Assembly (NCBI GenBank): GCA_015067485.1
Contig: SVMJ01000002.1
Coordinates: 79,401-143,400 of the forward strand
Direction of reading: 5' to 3'
Length of the DNA stretch: 64,000 nucleotides
Origin: Oscillospiraceae bacterium
GTDB taxonomy: Bacteria; Bacillota; Clostridia; Oscillospirales; JAAYXM01
Both the position numbers and the translations under genes were made by a program. Within the stretch, counting starts at the first letter, position 1. Every line of letters starts with the position of its first letter. The notes under the pieces are model-generated. The model ran no database searches and had not been told where the DNA came from. It saw only the letters and a program-made list of their open reading frames with translations. Positions 51,408 to 60,067 of this stretch are shown piece by piece.

Positions 51408-53268
51408 AGAAGATTTGCAGCAATTAAGAGAAGTCTGCAAAAAAGCGATGGCGGCAGAAGAAAAGAAAATTCTTGTCTGCACCGGCACGGGTTGTGTATC
51501 CAGCGGTTCTCTCGACATTTATGCGGAACTTGTCCGTTTGATGAAAGAAGCGAACATTCCCTGCTCGGTCGAACTGCAAAAAGATCCGCACGGGGATGAA
51601 ATCCGCGTGACCAAGGGCGGCTGCCCGGGTTTCTGCGAAATCGGACCATTGGTTCGTATCGAACCGCAGGGCTGGCTTTACACCAAAGTTCAGCTTTCCG
51701 ACTGTGAAGAAATCATCGAAAAGACCATTAAAAACGGCGAACTTGTTGAGCGTTTGGCTTACAAACTCGACGGCAAGGTCTATGCAAAGAAGGATGAAAT
51801 GCCCTTCTATCAGAAACAGGCTCGTGTCGCACTTGAAAACTGCGGCGAAATCGACTCTGACTCCATTGAAGAATATCTGGGCGTGGGCGGCTATCTCGCA
51901 TTCGAGAAAGCGCTCTTTGATATGCGCTCGGATGAAATCATCAATGAAATCACCGAGTCTAACCTGCGTGGCCGTGGCGGCGGAGGATTCCCGACCGGTC
52001 GCAAGTGGTCTCAGGTTGCTCGTCAGGCTTCCACTCCGAAGTACGTTGTTTGTAACGGCGACGAAGGTGACCCGGGTGCATTTATGGATCGCAGCATCAT
52101 GGAAGATGATCCGCACCGTATGCTCGAAGGTATGATGATCGCAGGTCTCGCTTGCGGCGCAAGTGAAGGCTACATCTACGTTCGTGCAGAATATCCGGTC
52201 GCAGTTAAGAAACTCAAAAATGCGATCGCACAGGCAGAAGCACTTGGCCTTCTCGGCGATAACATTTTGGGCACCGACTTCTCCTTCCATTTACATATCA
52301 GCCGCGGTGCCGGCGCATTCGTCTGCGGCGAAGGCAGTGCACTGACTGCATCCATCGAAGGTAAGCGCGGTATGCCGCGTGTCAAACCGCCGCGCACGGT
52401 TGAACACGGTCTGTTCGATCAGCCGACCGTTCTCAACAACGTTGAAACCTTTGCAAACGTTGCAAAGATCATCTTAAACGGTGCTGCTTGGTACAAGAGC
52501 ATCGGTCCGGAAAACAGCCCGGGCACCAAGGCGTTTGCAGTTACCGGTAACATCAAGAACACCGGGCTCATCGAAGTCCCGATGGGTACCACCCTGCGTG
52601 AAGTTATCTACGACATCTGTGGCGGTATGCGTGACGGCGGTGAATTCAAGGCGGTTCAGATCGGCGGTCCGTCCGGCGGCTGCCTGACCAAAGATGATTT
52701 GGATCTCCCGCTTGACTTTGATTCTCTCTCCCGTGCAGGCGCAATGATCGGTTCGGGCGGCCTGGTCGTCATGGACAGCAATACCTGTATGGTTGAAGTG
52801 GCTCGCTTCTTCATGAACTTTACCCAGAACGAATCCTGTGGTAAGTGCGTCCCGTGCCGTGAAGGCACCAAGCGTATGCTTGAGATTTTGGAACGCATCG
52901 TCGCGGGCGAAGGTCGCGACGGCGATATCGAACTGCTCCTTGAACTGGCTGACACCATTTCCCACACCGCTCTGTGCGGCTTGGGTAAGACTGCGGCAAG
53001 CCCGGTGGTCAGCACCATCAAGAACTTCCGCGAAGAATACGAAGCTCATATTTACGAGAAACGCTGCCCGGCAGGCGCTTGTGAAAAACTCAAGAAGATC
53101 TGGATCGATCCGGATCTCTGTAAGGGTTGTTCCAAGTGTGCAAGACAATGCCCGGTCGATGCGATCTCCGGTAAGGTCAAAGAGCCGTTTGTCATTGATT
53201 CTGCAAAATGTATCAAATGTGGTGCATGTATCAGCGCTTGCGCGTTCCATGCAGTGAAGGAGGGCTAA
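51394..53268 (+). CDS. hydB: HydB: NuoF-like FMN subunit of the bifurcating hydrogenase
   Basis: A 624-residue fusion. The N-terminal thioredoxin-like [2Fe-2S] domain has CTGTGCVSSG and GGCPGFCEIGP. The NuoF core has NLRGRGGGGFPTGRKW (FMN/NADH loop), CNGDEGDPGAF and the [4Fe-4S] motif ESCGKCVPCREG. The C-terminal 2[4Fe-4S] ferredoxin domain has CKGCSKCARQCP and CIKCGACISAC. This order is diagnostic for HydB/HndC of NAD-linked [FeFe]-hydrogenases. ATG 51394 with AAGGAG upstream; it starts inside hydC and ends 3 bp before hydA. Confidence 0.95.
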   Translation: MLKNREDLQQLREVCKKAMAAEEKKILVCTGTGCVSSGSLDIYAELVRLMKEANIPCSVELQKDPHGDEIRVTKGGCPGFCEIGPLVRIEPQGWLYTKVQLSDCEEIIEKTIKNGELVERLAYKLDGKVYAKKDEMPFYQKQARVALENCGEIDSDSIEEYLGVGGYLAFEKALFDMRSDEIINEITESNLRGRGGGGFPTGRKWSQVARQASTPKYVVCNGDEGDPGAFMDRSIMEDDPHRMLEGMMIAGLACGASEGYIYVRAEYPVAVKKLKNAIAQAEALGLLGDNILGTDFSFHLHISRGAGAFVCGEGSALTASIEGKRGMPRVKPPRTVEHGLFDQPTVLNNVETFANVAKIILNGAAWYKSIGPENSPGTKAFAVTGNIKNTGLIEVPMGTTLREVIYDICGGMRDGGEFKAVQIGGPSGGCLTKDDLDLPLDFDSLSRAGAMIGSGGLVVMDSNTCMVEVARFFMNFTQNESCGKCVPCREGTKRMLEILERIVAGEGRDGDIELLLELADTISHTALCGLGKTAASPVVSTIKNFREEYEAHIYEKRCPAGACEKLKKIWIDPDLCKGCSKCARQCPVDAISGKVKEPFVIDSAKCIKCGACISACAFHAVKEG

Positions 53269-53271
53269 CTC

Positions 53272-54963
53272 ATGGATAGCAAAAAGTATATGGTAATTGA
53301 CGGCATCAATGTCGAAATCGAAAACGAAAAAAATATTTTGGAACTCATCCATAAAGCAGGGATCGATCTCCCGACCTTCTGCTACTATTCGGAACTCTCC
53401 ATCTACGGTGCTTGCCGTATGTGTATGGTAGAAAACGAATGGGGCGGCATGGAAGCAGCTTGCTCCACTCCGCCGAAAGCAGGCAAAAAGGTGTTTACCA
53501 ACACCGAAAGCTTGCGTAAATACCGCAAGATGAACCTGGAACTCCTGCTCTCCAACCATTGCCGTGACTGTACCACTTGTGAAAAGAGCGGAGCTTGCAG
53601 ATTGCAGGACCTTGCAAAACGCTTTGGTATTGAACAGGTTCGTTTCAACAACCCGAAGAGCGCACCGAAACTTGACGATTCTTCGGTCAGCATCACCCGC
53701 GACCAGAACAAGTGCATTTTGTGCGGCGACTGCGTCCGTATGTGTAAGGAAGTGCAGAACGTGGGCGCAATCGACTTTGCACACCGCGGATCCAAGATGA
53801 CCGTTTCCACCGCATTTGACATTCCGATCAGCGAGTCCAACTGCGTGGGCTGTGGTCAGTGTTCCGCAGTTTGCCCGACCGGTGCGATCACCGTGAAGAA
53901 TGACATCGATAAGGTTTGGAAAGCACTGCATGATCCGAAAATCCACGTCTCCGTTCAGGTCGCTCCGGCTGTCCGCGTAGCGGCTGGTAAGGCGCTTGGT
54001 CTCGGAAACAATGACAACGCAATGGGCCGCATCGTAGCGGCACTCCGCCGTATGGGATTCGATGAGATCTTCGATACCGCAACCGGCGCAGACTTGGTCG
54101 TTTTGGAAGAATCCAACGAATTCCTCAGCCGTTTGGAAGAAGGCGGCAAGATTCCGCTCTTCACCTCCTGCTGCCCGGCGTGGGTTCAGTACTGCGAGAA
54201 AAACCATCCGGATCTCCTGCCGCATCTCTCGACTGCGCAGTCTCCGATGGAAATGTTTGCGGCAATCATCAAAGAGCATGACAAGCAGGCAGGCACCAAG
54301 TCTGTCCATGTTGCGATCATGCCGTGTACCGCAAAGAAATTCGAAGCAGCACGTGAAGAGTTCCGCAATGAAGACGGTCAGATCGTTGACTATGTTCTCA
54401 CCACGCAGGAACTTGTCCGCATGATCAACGAATCCGGCATCCTGTTCCCGCAGCTTGAACCGGAAGCAGTCGATCTTCCGTTTGGTACTCGTTCGGGTGC
54501 AGGCGTCATCTTCGGCGTCACCGGTGGTGTTACCGAAGCGGTCATCCGCCGCGTTGCTTCCGATAAGTCCCTGGCATCCTTGGATGCGATCGCATTCAGC
54601 GGTGTCCGCGGCATGGAAGGTGTCAAGGAAGCAAAAGTTCCGTACGGCGACCGTATTCTCAAAATTGCGGTTGTCAGCGGTCTCGGCAATGCTGAAAAAT
54701 TGATCCAGAAGATCAAGAGCGGCGTACACTATGACTTGGTTGAAGTCATGGCTTGCCCGGGCGGCTGTGTCGCAGGTGCAGGTCAGCCGGTCTCCGACCG
54801 CCAGAACAAGGCGGATCGCGGTAAGGCTCTGTATGCGGCTGACAAACTCAGCAACATCAAGCGTGCGGAAGAAAATCCGCTCATGCTCACCCTGTATCAG
54901 GGTCTGTTGAAGGGTCGCGTACACGAACTGCTTCACGTCGAGTACAAGCCGAAGGAGGACTAA
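53272..54963 (+). CDS. hydA: HydA: catalytic [FeFe]-hydrogenase subunit
   Basis: The 563-residue H2-forming subunit. N-terminal [2Fe-2S] ligands are Cys37, 48, 51 and 64. The His-ligated cluster is His96 with Cys100, 103 and 109. Two [4Fe-4S] clusters follow (CILCGDCVRMC, CVGCGQCSAVCP). The H-cluster motifs are TSCCPAW, MPCTAKKFE and MACPGGCVAGAGQP. It is shorter than HydA of Thermotoga-type enzymes, which add a C-terminal [2Fe-2S] domain; here a separate small protein encoded 3 bp downstream may fill that place. Its maturase HydE is at 33 kb. Confidence 0.96.
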   Translation: MDSKKYMVIDGINVEIENEKNILELIHKAGIDLPTFCYYSELSIYGACRMCMVENEWGGMEAACSTPPKAGKKVFTNTESLRKYRKMNLELLLSNHCRDCTTCEKSGACRLQDLAKRFGIEQVRFNNPKSAPKLDDSSVSITRDQNKCILCGDCVRMCKEVQNVGAIDFAHRGSKMTVSTAFDIPISESNCVGCGQCSAVCPTGAITVKNDIDKVWKALHDPKIHVSVQVAPAVRVAAGKALGLGNNDNAMGRIVAALRRMGFDEIFDTATGADLVVLEESNEFLSRLEEGGKIPLFTSCCPAWVQYCEKNHPDLLPHLSTAQSPMEMFAAIIKEHDKQAGTKSVHVAIMPCTAKKFEAAREEFRNEDGQIVDYVLTTQELVRMINESGILFPQLEPEAVDLPFGTRSGAGVIFGVTGGVTEAVIRRVASDKSLASLDAIAFSGVRGMEGVKEAKVPYGDRILKIAVVSGLGNAEKLIQKIKSGVHYDLVEVMACPGGCVAGAGQPVSDRQNKADRGKALYAADKLSNIKRAEENPLMLTLYQGLLKGRVHELLHVEYKPKED

Positions 54964-54966
54964 ATC

Positions 54967-55215
54967 ATGGTAACAGTCAACGTATGTATCAGCGCACATT
55001 GCCATCAGAAAGGTGCGTACAACGTCCTCCATACCTTCCAGCAGATGATCGAAGAAAATCACTTGCATGGCAAGGTTGAGATGAACGAAGCATTCTGCAC
55101 CAGACATTGCGGTGAAGGCGTATCCGTCACGGTAGACGGTGTCAGCGAAAACGTTCTCCCGATCAATGCGCGCGAGTTCTTCAAGAACACGATCATGCCG
55201 AAAATCAAAGGTTAA
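54967..55215 (+). CDS. Small thioredoxin-like [2Fe-2S] protein linked to hydA
   Basis: An 82-residue protein with Cys7, Cys12, Cys44 and Cys48 (CISAHC, CTRHC), the CX4C...CX3C pattern of thioredoxin-like ferredoxins. It follows hydA by 3 bp and is closed by a terminator, so it belongs to the hydrogenase operon. In longer bifurcating hydrogenases a similar domain is fused to HydA. I infer that it is a detached electron-entry subunit. GAAGGAGG precedes the ATG. Confidence 0.85.
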   Translation: MVTVNVCISAHCHQKGAYNVLHTFQQMIEENHLHGKVEMNEAFCTRHCGEGVSVTVDGVSENVLPINAREFFKNTIMPKIKG

Positions 55216-55220
55216 ACCAC

Positions 55221-55260
55221 AGCGCTCCTCGGAAAAATCCGAGGAGCGCTTCGCTTTTTT
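55221..55260 (+). terminator. Terminator of the nfn-hyd cluster
   Basis: A perfect 12-bp stem AGCGCTCCTCGG / CCGAGGAGCGCT with a 6-nt loop, then TCGC and T6. Confidence 0.9.
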
Positions 55261-55301
55261 GAAAAAGGAGTTGATTTTTTTTCTAATTTTCGAAAAAAAG
55301 G

Positions 55302-55330
55302 TTGTTTCTTGCGGAATTTTATTGTATGAT
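55302..55330 (+). promoter_or_regulatory. Promoter of the 55.4-60.0 kb catabolic operon
   Basis: TTGTTT (55302-55307), 17-bp spacer, TATGAT (55325-55330), about 100 bp before the first start codon. Confidence 0.6.
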
Positions 55331-55433
55331 ATTTAATAGAAATAGTATGGTGCCGAAGTATGCTTTGGCATCTTCTGCCTTTTGTCTTACACCAAGACGT
55401 GAAAAACAGGTAACATTTCAGGAGGTAATGGAA

Positions 55434-56498
55434 ATGGGAAAAGTAAAGGTATTGCTGATCGGCGCAGCATTCAGCGCGGATCTGCACATGGACGGGTACT
55501 CCAGATGTACCGATATCGCTGAGATCGTTGCGATCTGCGATAAGGATCTTGACCGCGTGAAAGCGCTGGCAGACCGTTACAACGTCAAGGACTACGTCGC
55601 ATATGACGATATGTTCGAAGCGATCGAAAAAGTCGATTGTGACGTTGTTGATATCTGCCTTCCGAACTTCTTGCACGTGGAAGCTGCAAAGCGCGCATTC
55701 GCAAAGGGCAGACATGTCATCTCCGAAAAGCCGCTTGCAACCACCGTTGAAGATGCAAAGGAAATGCTCGATGCTTCCATCGCAGCAGGCAAGAAACTCT
55801 ACTACGCAGAAGATTGGCTCTTCGCTCCGGCTCTCCAGAGAGCACTCCAGGTCGTGGATGAAGGCGCGATCGGTAAGTGCATGTTCGTCCGTGCACGCGA
55901 ATGCCACTGCGGTTCCCACTCTCCGTTTGCTCAGACCATCAAGTACTGTGGCGGCGGCGCAATGGTCCATCTCGGCGTTCACCCGGTTTGCTTCATGCTC
56001 GCACTCAAGAACAACCGTTGGACCGAACTGACCGCGATGACTTCCGGCGGGCTCGAAAACAATCTCCAGCACAAGACCATGGAAGGCGAAGACTGGGGTG
56101 CAGCGCTCATCCGTTTTGAAGACGGCACCACCGCTCTGCTCGAAGCAAACTATGTTACCACCGGCGGTATGGAAGACGTCATCGACTTCTACGGCGACAA
56201 GGGTTGCATCCATGTTGATTTGACATTCTCTTCCGCTTTGAACGTATACTCCATCCCGGGTCTTGAATACACCGTTGAAAAGGCGGAAGTCACCACCGGT
56301 TGGTCCAAGCCGGCTGTTGACGAAAAGTTCAACCTTGGCTATGTCGACGAAATCCGCCACTTCATGACTTCTGCACGCGACAATGTCGATGCAAAGATCG
56401 GTCTGCGCGGTGTCGACGGCTACGAAGCAATCAAAGTCATCAACTTGATCTATCAGTCTGCTCGTGAAGGCAGAAGCATCAAGAACGATAATCTTTAA
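55434..56498 (+). CDS. Gfo/Idh/MocA-family NAD(P)-dependent oxidoreductase
   Basis: A 354-residue dehydrogenase. The N-terminal Rossmann fold starts KVKVLLIGAAFSADLH. The family motif is ISEKPLATT with the catalytic Lys, followed by YYAEDWLFAPA and a C-terminal substrate domain with HLGVHPVCFML. Substrates of the family are sugars, inositols or related polyols. The ATG at 55434 has AGGAGG upstream with an 8-bp spacer; the ATG at 55428 is too close. It heads an operon with the PreA-PreT fusion and an SDR. Codon use (AAG, CGT, GGT) resembles the highly expressed hydrogenase genes. Confidence 0.9.
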   Translation: MGKVKVLLIGAAFSADLHMDGYSRCTDIAEIVAICDKDLDRVKALADRYNVKDYVAYDDMFEAIEKVDCDVVDICLPNFLHVEAAKRAFAKGRHVISEKPLATTVEDAKEMLDASIAAGKKLYYAEDWLFAPALQRALQVVDEGAIGKCMFVRARECHCGSHSPFAQTIKYCGGGAMVHLGVHPVCFMLALKNNRWTELTAMTSGGLENNLQHKTMEGEDWGAALIRFEDGTTALLEANYVTTGGMEDVIDFYGDKGCIHVDLTFSSALNVYSIPGLEYTVEKAEVTTGWSKPAVDEKFNLGYVDEIRHFMTSARDNVDAKIGLRGVDGYEAIKVINLIYQSAREGRSIKNDNL

Positions 56499-56519
56499 TC
56501 CGCAGGAGGCAAGAGAAAG

Positions 56520-59174
56520 ATGAAAAAGAAAATCCGTAATTTTGATTTGCCGGTAGAAATCGGCGGCGTAAAGTTCAGAAACCCGTTCTATGTCGCATCC
56601 GGTCCGACCACCAAGAGTGTTGAACAGCTCAAGGTTATTGAAGAATGCGGCTGGGGTGCAGCTTCCATTAAGCTGACCATCGATCCGGCTCCGTACATCA
56701 ACCGTAAGCCGCGTTATGCGATCTTCAAAGACCGTAACGCTCTCTGCTTCACCGTTGAAAAGCGCTTGACCTTCGAACAGGGTCTCAAGCTCATGGTCGA
56801 TGCAAAGAAAGAACTGAAAGGCGACCTGAAGCTGTTTGCAAACATCACCTATGCAGGCGATGACGGTGCAGCAGGTTGGGTCAACATGGCAAAGAAGTTT
56901 GAAGAAGCCGGCGCAGACGTCATCGAACTCAATATGTGCTGCCCGAATATGTCCTTCAACCTTCAGCTCTCCTCGGGCGATGAAAACGCTTCCGCTAAGA
57001 AGACCGGCGCAAGCCTCGGTCAGAACGCAGAAGCAGTTTCCGAAATCGTTCGCGAAATCAAGAAGGAAATCTCCATTCCGCTCTTTGTTAAGCTGACTCC
57101 GGAAGGCGGCCAGATCGCAAAGGTTGCAACCGCTCTGTATGCAGCAGGTGCTGACGCTGTCGGTGGTACTTCCAACCGTATGGCAATCCCGCCGATCAAC
57201 ATCGAAGAGCCGAACCGTGCTCCGTATCATCTCCAGGACGAAATCTCCATGTCCTGCCATTGCGGTAGCTGGGTAAAGCCGCTCGCGCTCCGTGATACAT
57301 ACGAAATCCGTAAGGTCAACGGTCCGGAAGGCAAGATCATGATGGCAGGCGGTATCCGCAACTGGCATGACGCAATCGAAATGTTCATGTGCGGTGCTGA
57401 TATGATCGGTATCTGCTCCGAAACCTTGATCTCCGGTTACGACTTCATCGGCGATCTCATCGACGGTGTCCGTGACTTCATGCAGTCCCACGGTTACAAG
57501 ACCACCCGCGATATGCGCGACCTGATCGTTCCGCACGTCAGAAGTGCACAGGATGTTACCTTGTACCACGGCTATGCACACATCAAGGAAGAACTCGCAG
57601 CTCCCTGTAAGGGCACCTGCCCGGCACACGTTCCGGCACAGGCATACATCCATAAGATCGCACAGGGCGAGTACGAAGAAGCATACAACCTCATCGTTGG
57701 TGCTGCTCCGCTCATGAGCATCTGTGGTCAGGTTTGCAGCCATCCGTGTGAACTTGCATGTACCCGTGGTGTTACCGGTCGTGCGATCCAGATCCGTGAT
57801 CTGAAGGAATTCGCGATCGACCAGGCAAAGAAGAACGGTTGGAAGCCGAACACTGCTAAGGCAGAAAACAACGGCAAGCGCGTTGCTGTTATCGGTTCCG
57901 GCCCGGCTGGCTTCTCCGCTGCATGGTATCTTGCAAAAGCAGGCTATGCAGTTACCGTATTTGAAAAAGAAGCATACCTCGGCGGTATGATGCGCTTTGC
58001 AATTCCGGACTTCCGTATGGATAAGGGCGCAATCGACGCTGAATTCAAACTCCTTGAATCCATGGGCGTCACCTTCAAGACCGGTGTCACCTTCGGCAAG
58101 GACATCACTGTTGACTCTCTGAAGAAAGACGGCTTCGATGCAGTCTTTGCAGGTATCGGCGCACAGTGCGGCACTCTCCCGGGTGTTGCAGGCGAAGATG
58201 CTGAAGGCGTTATCTCCGCTGTTGACTTCCTGAAGGAAGTTTACGATGGCAAGAAACCGGTTGTCGGCGAACGCGTTGTCGTTCTCGGTGGCGGCTTCAC
58301 CGCGGTTGACGCTGCTCGCAGCGCACTCCGTTTGGGCGCGAAGGAAGTCTACATTGCTTATCGCCGTACCCGTGATGAAATGCCGGCTACCGGCGATGAA
58401 ATCGCAGAGGCAGAAGCAGAAGGCGTCAAGATCATGTACCTGGTCAGCCCGGTTGAAATCGTGAAGGCAGGAAACAAGGTCTCCGCTATCAAGATGAGCA
58501 CCCAGGTCCTCGGTGATGCTGATGCAAGCGGTCGCCGTCGTCCGGAAGGCGTCAGCGATGCTGTCTTCACTCTCCCGTGCGACTGCGTGATCTCCGCTGT
58601 CGGTCAGAAGCCGGATGCAGCAGCAACTGCTGAACTCATTTGCGACAAGAAGGGCATGATCGCGGTTGACCGCGACACTATGACTGTTGATAACTTTGTC
58701 TTCGCGGGTGGCGACGCTGTCGAAGTCCGTAATATCATCTCCGCTATCGCTGACGGTCGTCGTGCTGCTTACAGCATCGACAGCACACTCACCGGTGGCA
58801 AGCCGACCGTTGAATTCGTTGGAGAATATCCGGTTGTTGATGCACAGAAGGTTCTCCATCGTAACCCGTACTTCACCGACGGTGCAGCAGTCAACCTTGA
58901 AACCGCTGAAGGTGCAGACCGCGTGAAGAACTTTGACACCTTCCGCCGTGTCATGACCGAAGAAGAAGCAATCGCAGAAGCATCCCGCTGCTTGCAGTGT
59001 GGTTGCGGCGAAGGCTGCCAGCTCTGTAAGACCATTTGTACCGACTTTGCTCCGTTCATCATCAAGGCTGATGCGGTTCAGATCAACTCCGACAAGTGTG
59101 TCGCTTGCGGTATGTGCTACAACCGTTGCCCGAACGGCAATATCGAAATGATCGACACTCACGAAAAAGTTTAA
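56520..59174 (+). CDS. Fused PreA-PreT-ferredoxin protein (dihydropyrimidine dehydrogenase-like, permuted order)
   Basis: An 884-residue fusion. Residues about 1-340 are an FMN TIM barrel of the dihydroorotate/dihydropyrimidine dehydrogenase family (FYVASGPTTKS, IELNMCCPNMSF, MMAGGIRNWHDA). Residues about 350-790 are a GltD/PreT-like part with cluster ligands CKGTCPAHVP and CGQVCSHPCELAC, FAD site VAVIGSGPAGFSAAW and NADP site VVVLGGGFTAVDAARSA. The C terminus has CLQCGCGEGCQLC and a ferredoxin motif CVACGMCYNRCP. Mammalian DPD has the GltD-like part first, so the order is permuted. The substrate is unknown; the catalytic Cys of DPD is not evident. Confidence 0.87.
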   Translation: MKKKIRNFDLPVEIGGVKFRNPFYVASGPTTKSVEQLKVIEECGWGAASIKLTIDPAPYINRKPRYAIFKDRNALCFTVEKRLTFEQGLKLMVDAKKELKGDLKLFANITYAGDDGAAGWVNMAKKFEEAGADVIELNMCCPNMSFNLQLSSGDENASAKKTGASLGQNAEAVSEIVREIKKEISIPLFVKLTPEGGQIAKVATALYAAGADAVGGTSNRMAIPPINIEEPNRAPYHLQDEISMSCHCGSWVKPLALRDTYEIRKVNGPEGKIMMAGGIRNWHDAIEMFMCGADMIGICSETLISGYDFIGDLIDGVRDFMQSHGYKTTRDMRDLIVPHVRSAQDVTLYHGYAHIKEELAAPCKGTCPAHVPAQAYIHKIAQGEYEEAYNLIVGAAPLMSICGQVCSHPCELACTRGVTGRAIQIRDLKEFAIDQAKKNGWKPNTAKAENNGKRVAVIGSGPAGFSAAWYLAKAGYAVTVFEKEAYLGGMMRFAIPDFRMDKGAIDAEFKLLESMGVTFKTGVTFGKDITVDSLKKDGFDAVFAGIGAQCGTLPGVAGEDAEGVISAVDFLKEVYDGKKPVVGERVVVLGGGFTAVDAARSALRLGAKEVYIAYRRTRDEMPATGDEIAEAEAEGVKIMYLVSPVEIVKAGNKVSAIKMSTQVLGDADASGRRRPEGVSDAVFTLPCDCVISAVGQKPDAAATAELICDKKGMIAVDRDTMTVDNFVFAGGDAVEVRNIISAIADGRRAAYSIDSTLTGGKPTVEFVGEYPVVDAQKVLHRNPYFTDGAAVNLETAEGADRVKNFDTFRRVMTEEEAIAEASRCLQCGCGEGCQLCKTICTDFAPFIIKADAVQINSDKCVACGMCYNRCPNGNIEMIDTHEKV

Positions 59175-59192
59175 TCGAAAGGGTTTTTCACG

Positions 59193-60008
59193 ATGAATAT
59201 GTTTTCTCTTGAAGGCAAAGTAGCAGTCGTTACCGGTGCAGGTGGCGTACTGTGCGCTGAAATCTCCAAAGGTCTTGCAAAAGCAGGTGCAACCGTAGCT
59301 CTGCTTGATCTCCGTTTGGATATGGCGGAAAAGGCAGCAGAAGCAATCCGTGCTGAGGGCGGCAACGCTGCAGCATTCGAATGCAACGTGCTCGAGCGCG
59401 CAAGCATCGAAAAAGCAAAAGACGCAGTTATGGCAAAGTTCGGCCGTGTCGACATCCTGCTCAACGGCGCAGGTGGCAACCATCCGAAGGGAAGCACCAG
59501 CGACGAAATGTCCTTCTTTGACATCCCGCAGGATGCAGTCCAGTGGGTCTTCAACCTGAATATTCTCGGTACTATCATGCCGACTCAGGTCTTCGGTAAA
59601 CTCTTCGCAGAACAAGACAGCGGCTGCGTTGTCAACATCAGTTCCATGAGCGCATATCATCCGCTCACCAGAACCGTTGCATACTCTGCGGCAAAAGCAG
59701 GTGTTACCAACTTCACCGAATGGATGGCTGTCCACTTCAACCAGGAATATTCCAAGAACATCCGCGTCAATGCAATCGCTCCGGGCTTCCTGCTCACCCA
59801 GCAGAACTACTATCTGATGGTTGACGAGAAGACGGGCGGCAACACTCCGCGCGCAGAAAAGGTTCTCGGCAAGACCCCGATGGACCGTTTCGGCGAACCG
59901 TCCGAATTGGTCGGCGGCGTCATCTTCCTCTGCTCGGATGCTGCTAAGTTCGTAAACGGCGTGGTTCTGCCGATCGACGGCGGTTTCAACGCATATTCCG
60001 GCGTATAA
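59193..60008 (+). CDS. SDR-family oxidoreductase, mannonate oxidoreductase-like
   Basis: A 271-residue short-chain dehydrogenase. The cofactor motif is VTGAGGVLCAEISKGL, the catalytic Ser is in NISSMSAY, and Tyr/Lys in YSAAKAG. GGNHPKGSTSDE and LNILGTIMPTQVFGK are features I associate with the SDR-type D-mannonate oxidoreductases (UxuB-like) of Firmicutes. That would convert fructuronate to mannonate in hexuronate use. No UxuA or UxaC is in the window, so the substrate is provisional. AAAGGG precedes the ATG, 18 bp after the fusion gene. Confidence 0.8.
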   Translation: MNMFSLEGKVAVVTGAGGVLCAEISKGLAKAGATVALLDLRLDMAEKAAEAIRAEGGNAAAFECNVLERASIEKAKDAVMAKFGRVDILLNGAGGNHPKGSTSDEMSFFDIPQDAVQWVFNLNILGTIMPTQVFGKLFAEQDSGCVVNISSMSAYHPLTRTVAYSAAKAGVTNFTEWMAVHFNQEYSKNIRVNAIAPGFLLTQQNYYLMVDEKTGGNTPRAEKVLGKTPMDRFGEPSELVGGVIFLCSDAAKFVNGVVLPIDGGFNAYSGV

Positions 60009-60022
60009 CCCAAAAACACAAC

Positions 60023-60054
60023 AAGAGCAGGCCAAAGCCTGCTCTTTGTTTTTT
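60023..60054 (+). terminator. Terminator after the SDR gene
   Basis: A 10-bp stem AAGAGCAGGC / GCCTGCTCTT with a CAAA loop, followed by TGTTTTTT. Confidence 0.88.
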
Positions 60055-60067
60055 AGGAGAGAGTCAT

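Noticed and set aside
52474-55107. An 877-codon minus-strand open frame opposite hydB and hydA
   Set aside because: Shadow of strongly codon-biased hydrogenase genes; no start signal or recognisable motif.
55212-60035. A 1607-codon open frame on the minus strand opposite the Gfo/Idh, PreA-PreT and SDR genes
   Set aside because: It is antisense to three clear enzyme genes with Shine-Dalgarno sites. The absence of stops follows from their biased codon use. The translation has no domain structure and is odd in composition (many Cys, His, Phe).
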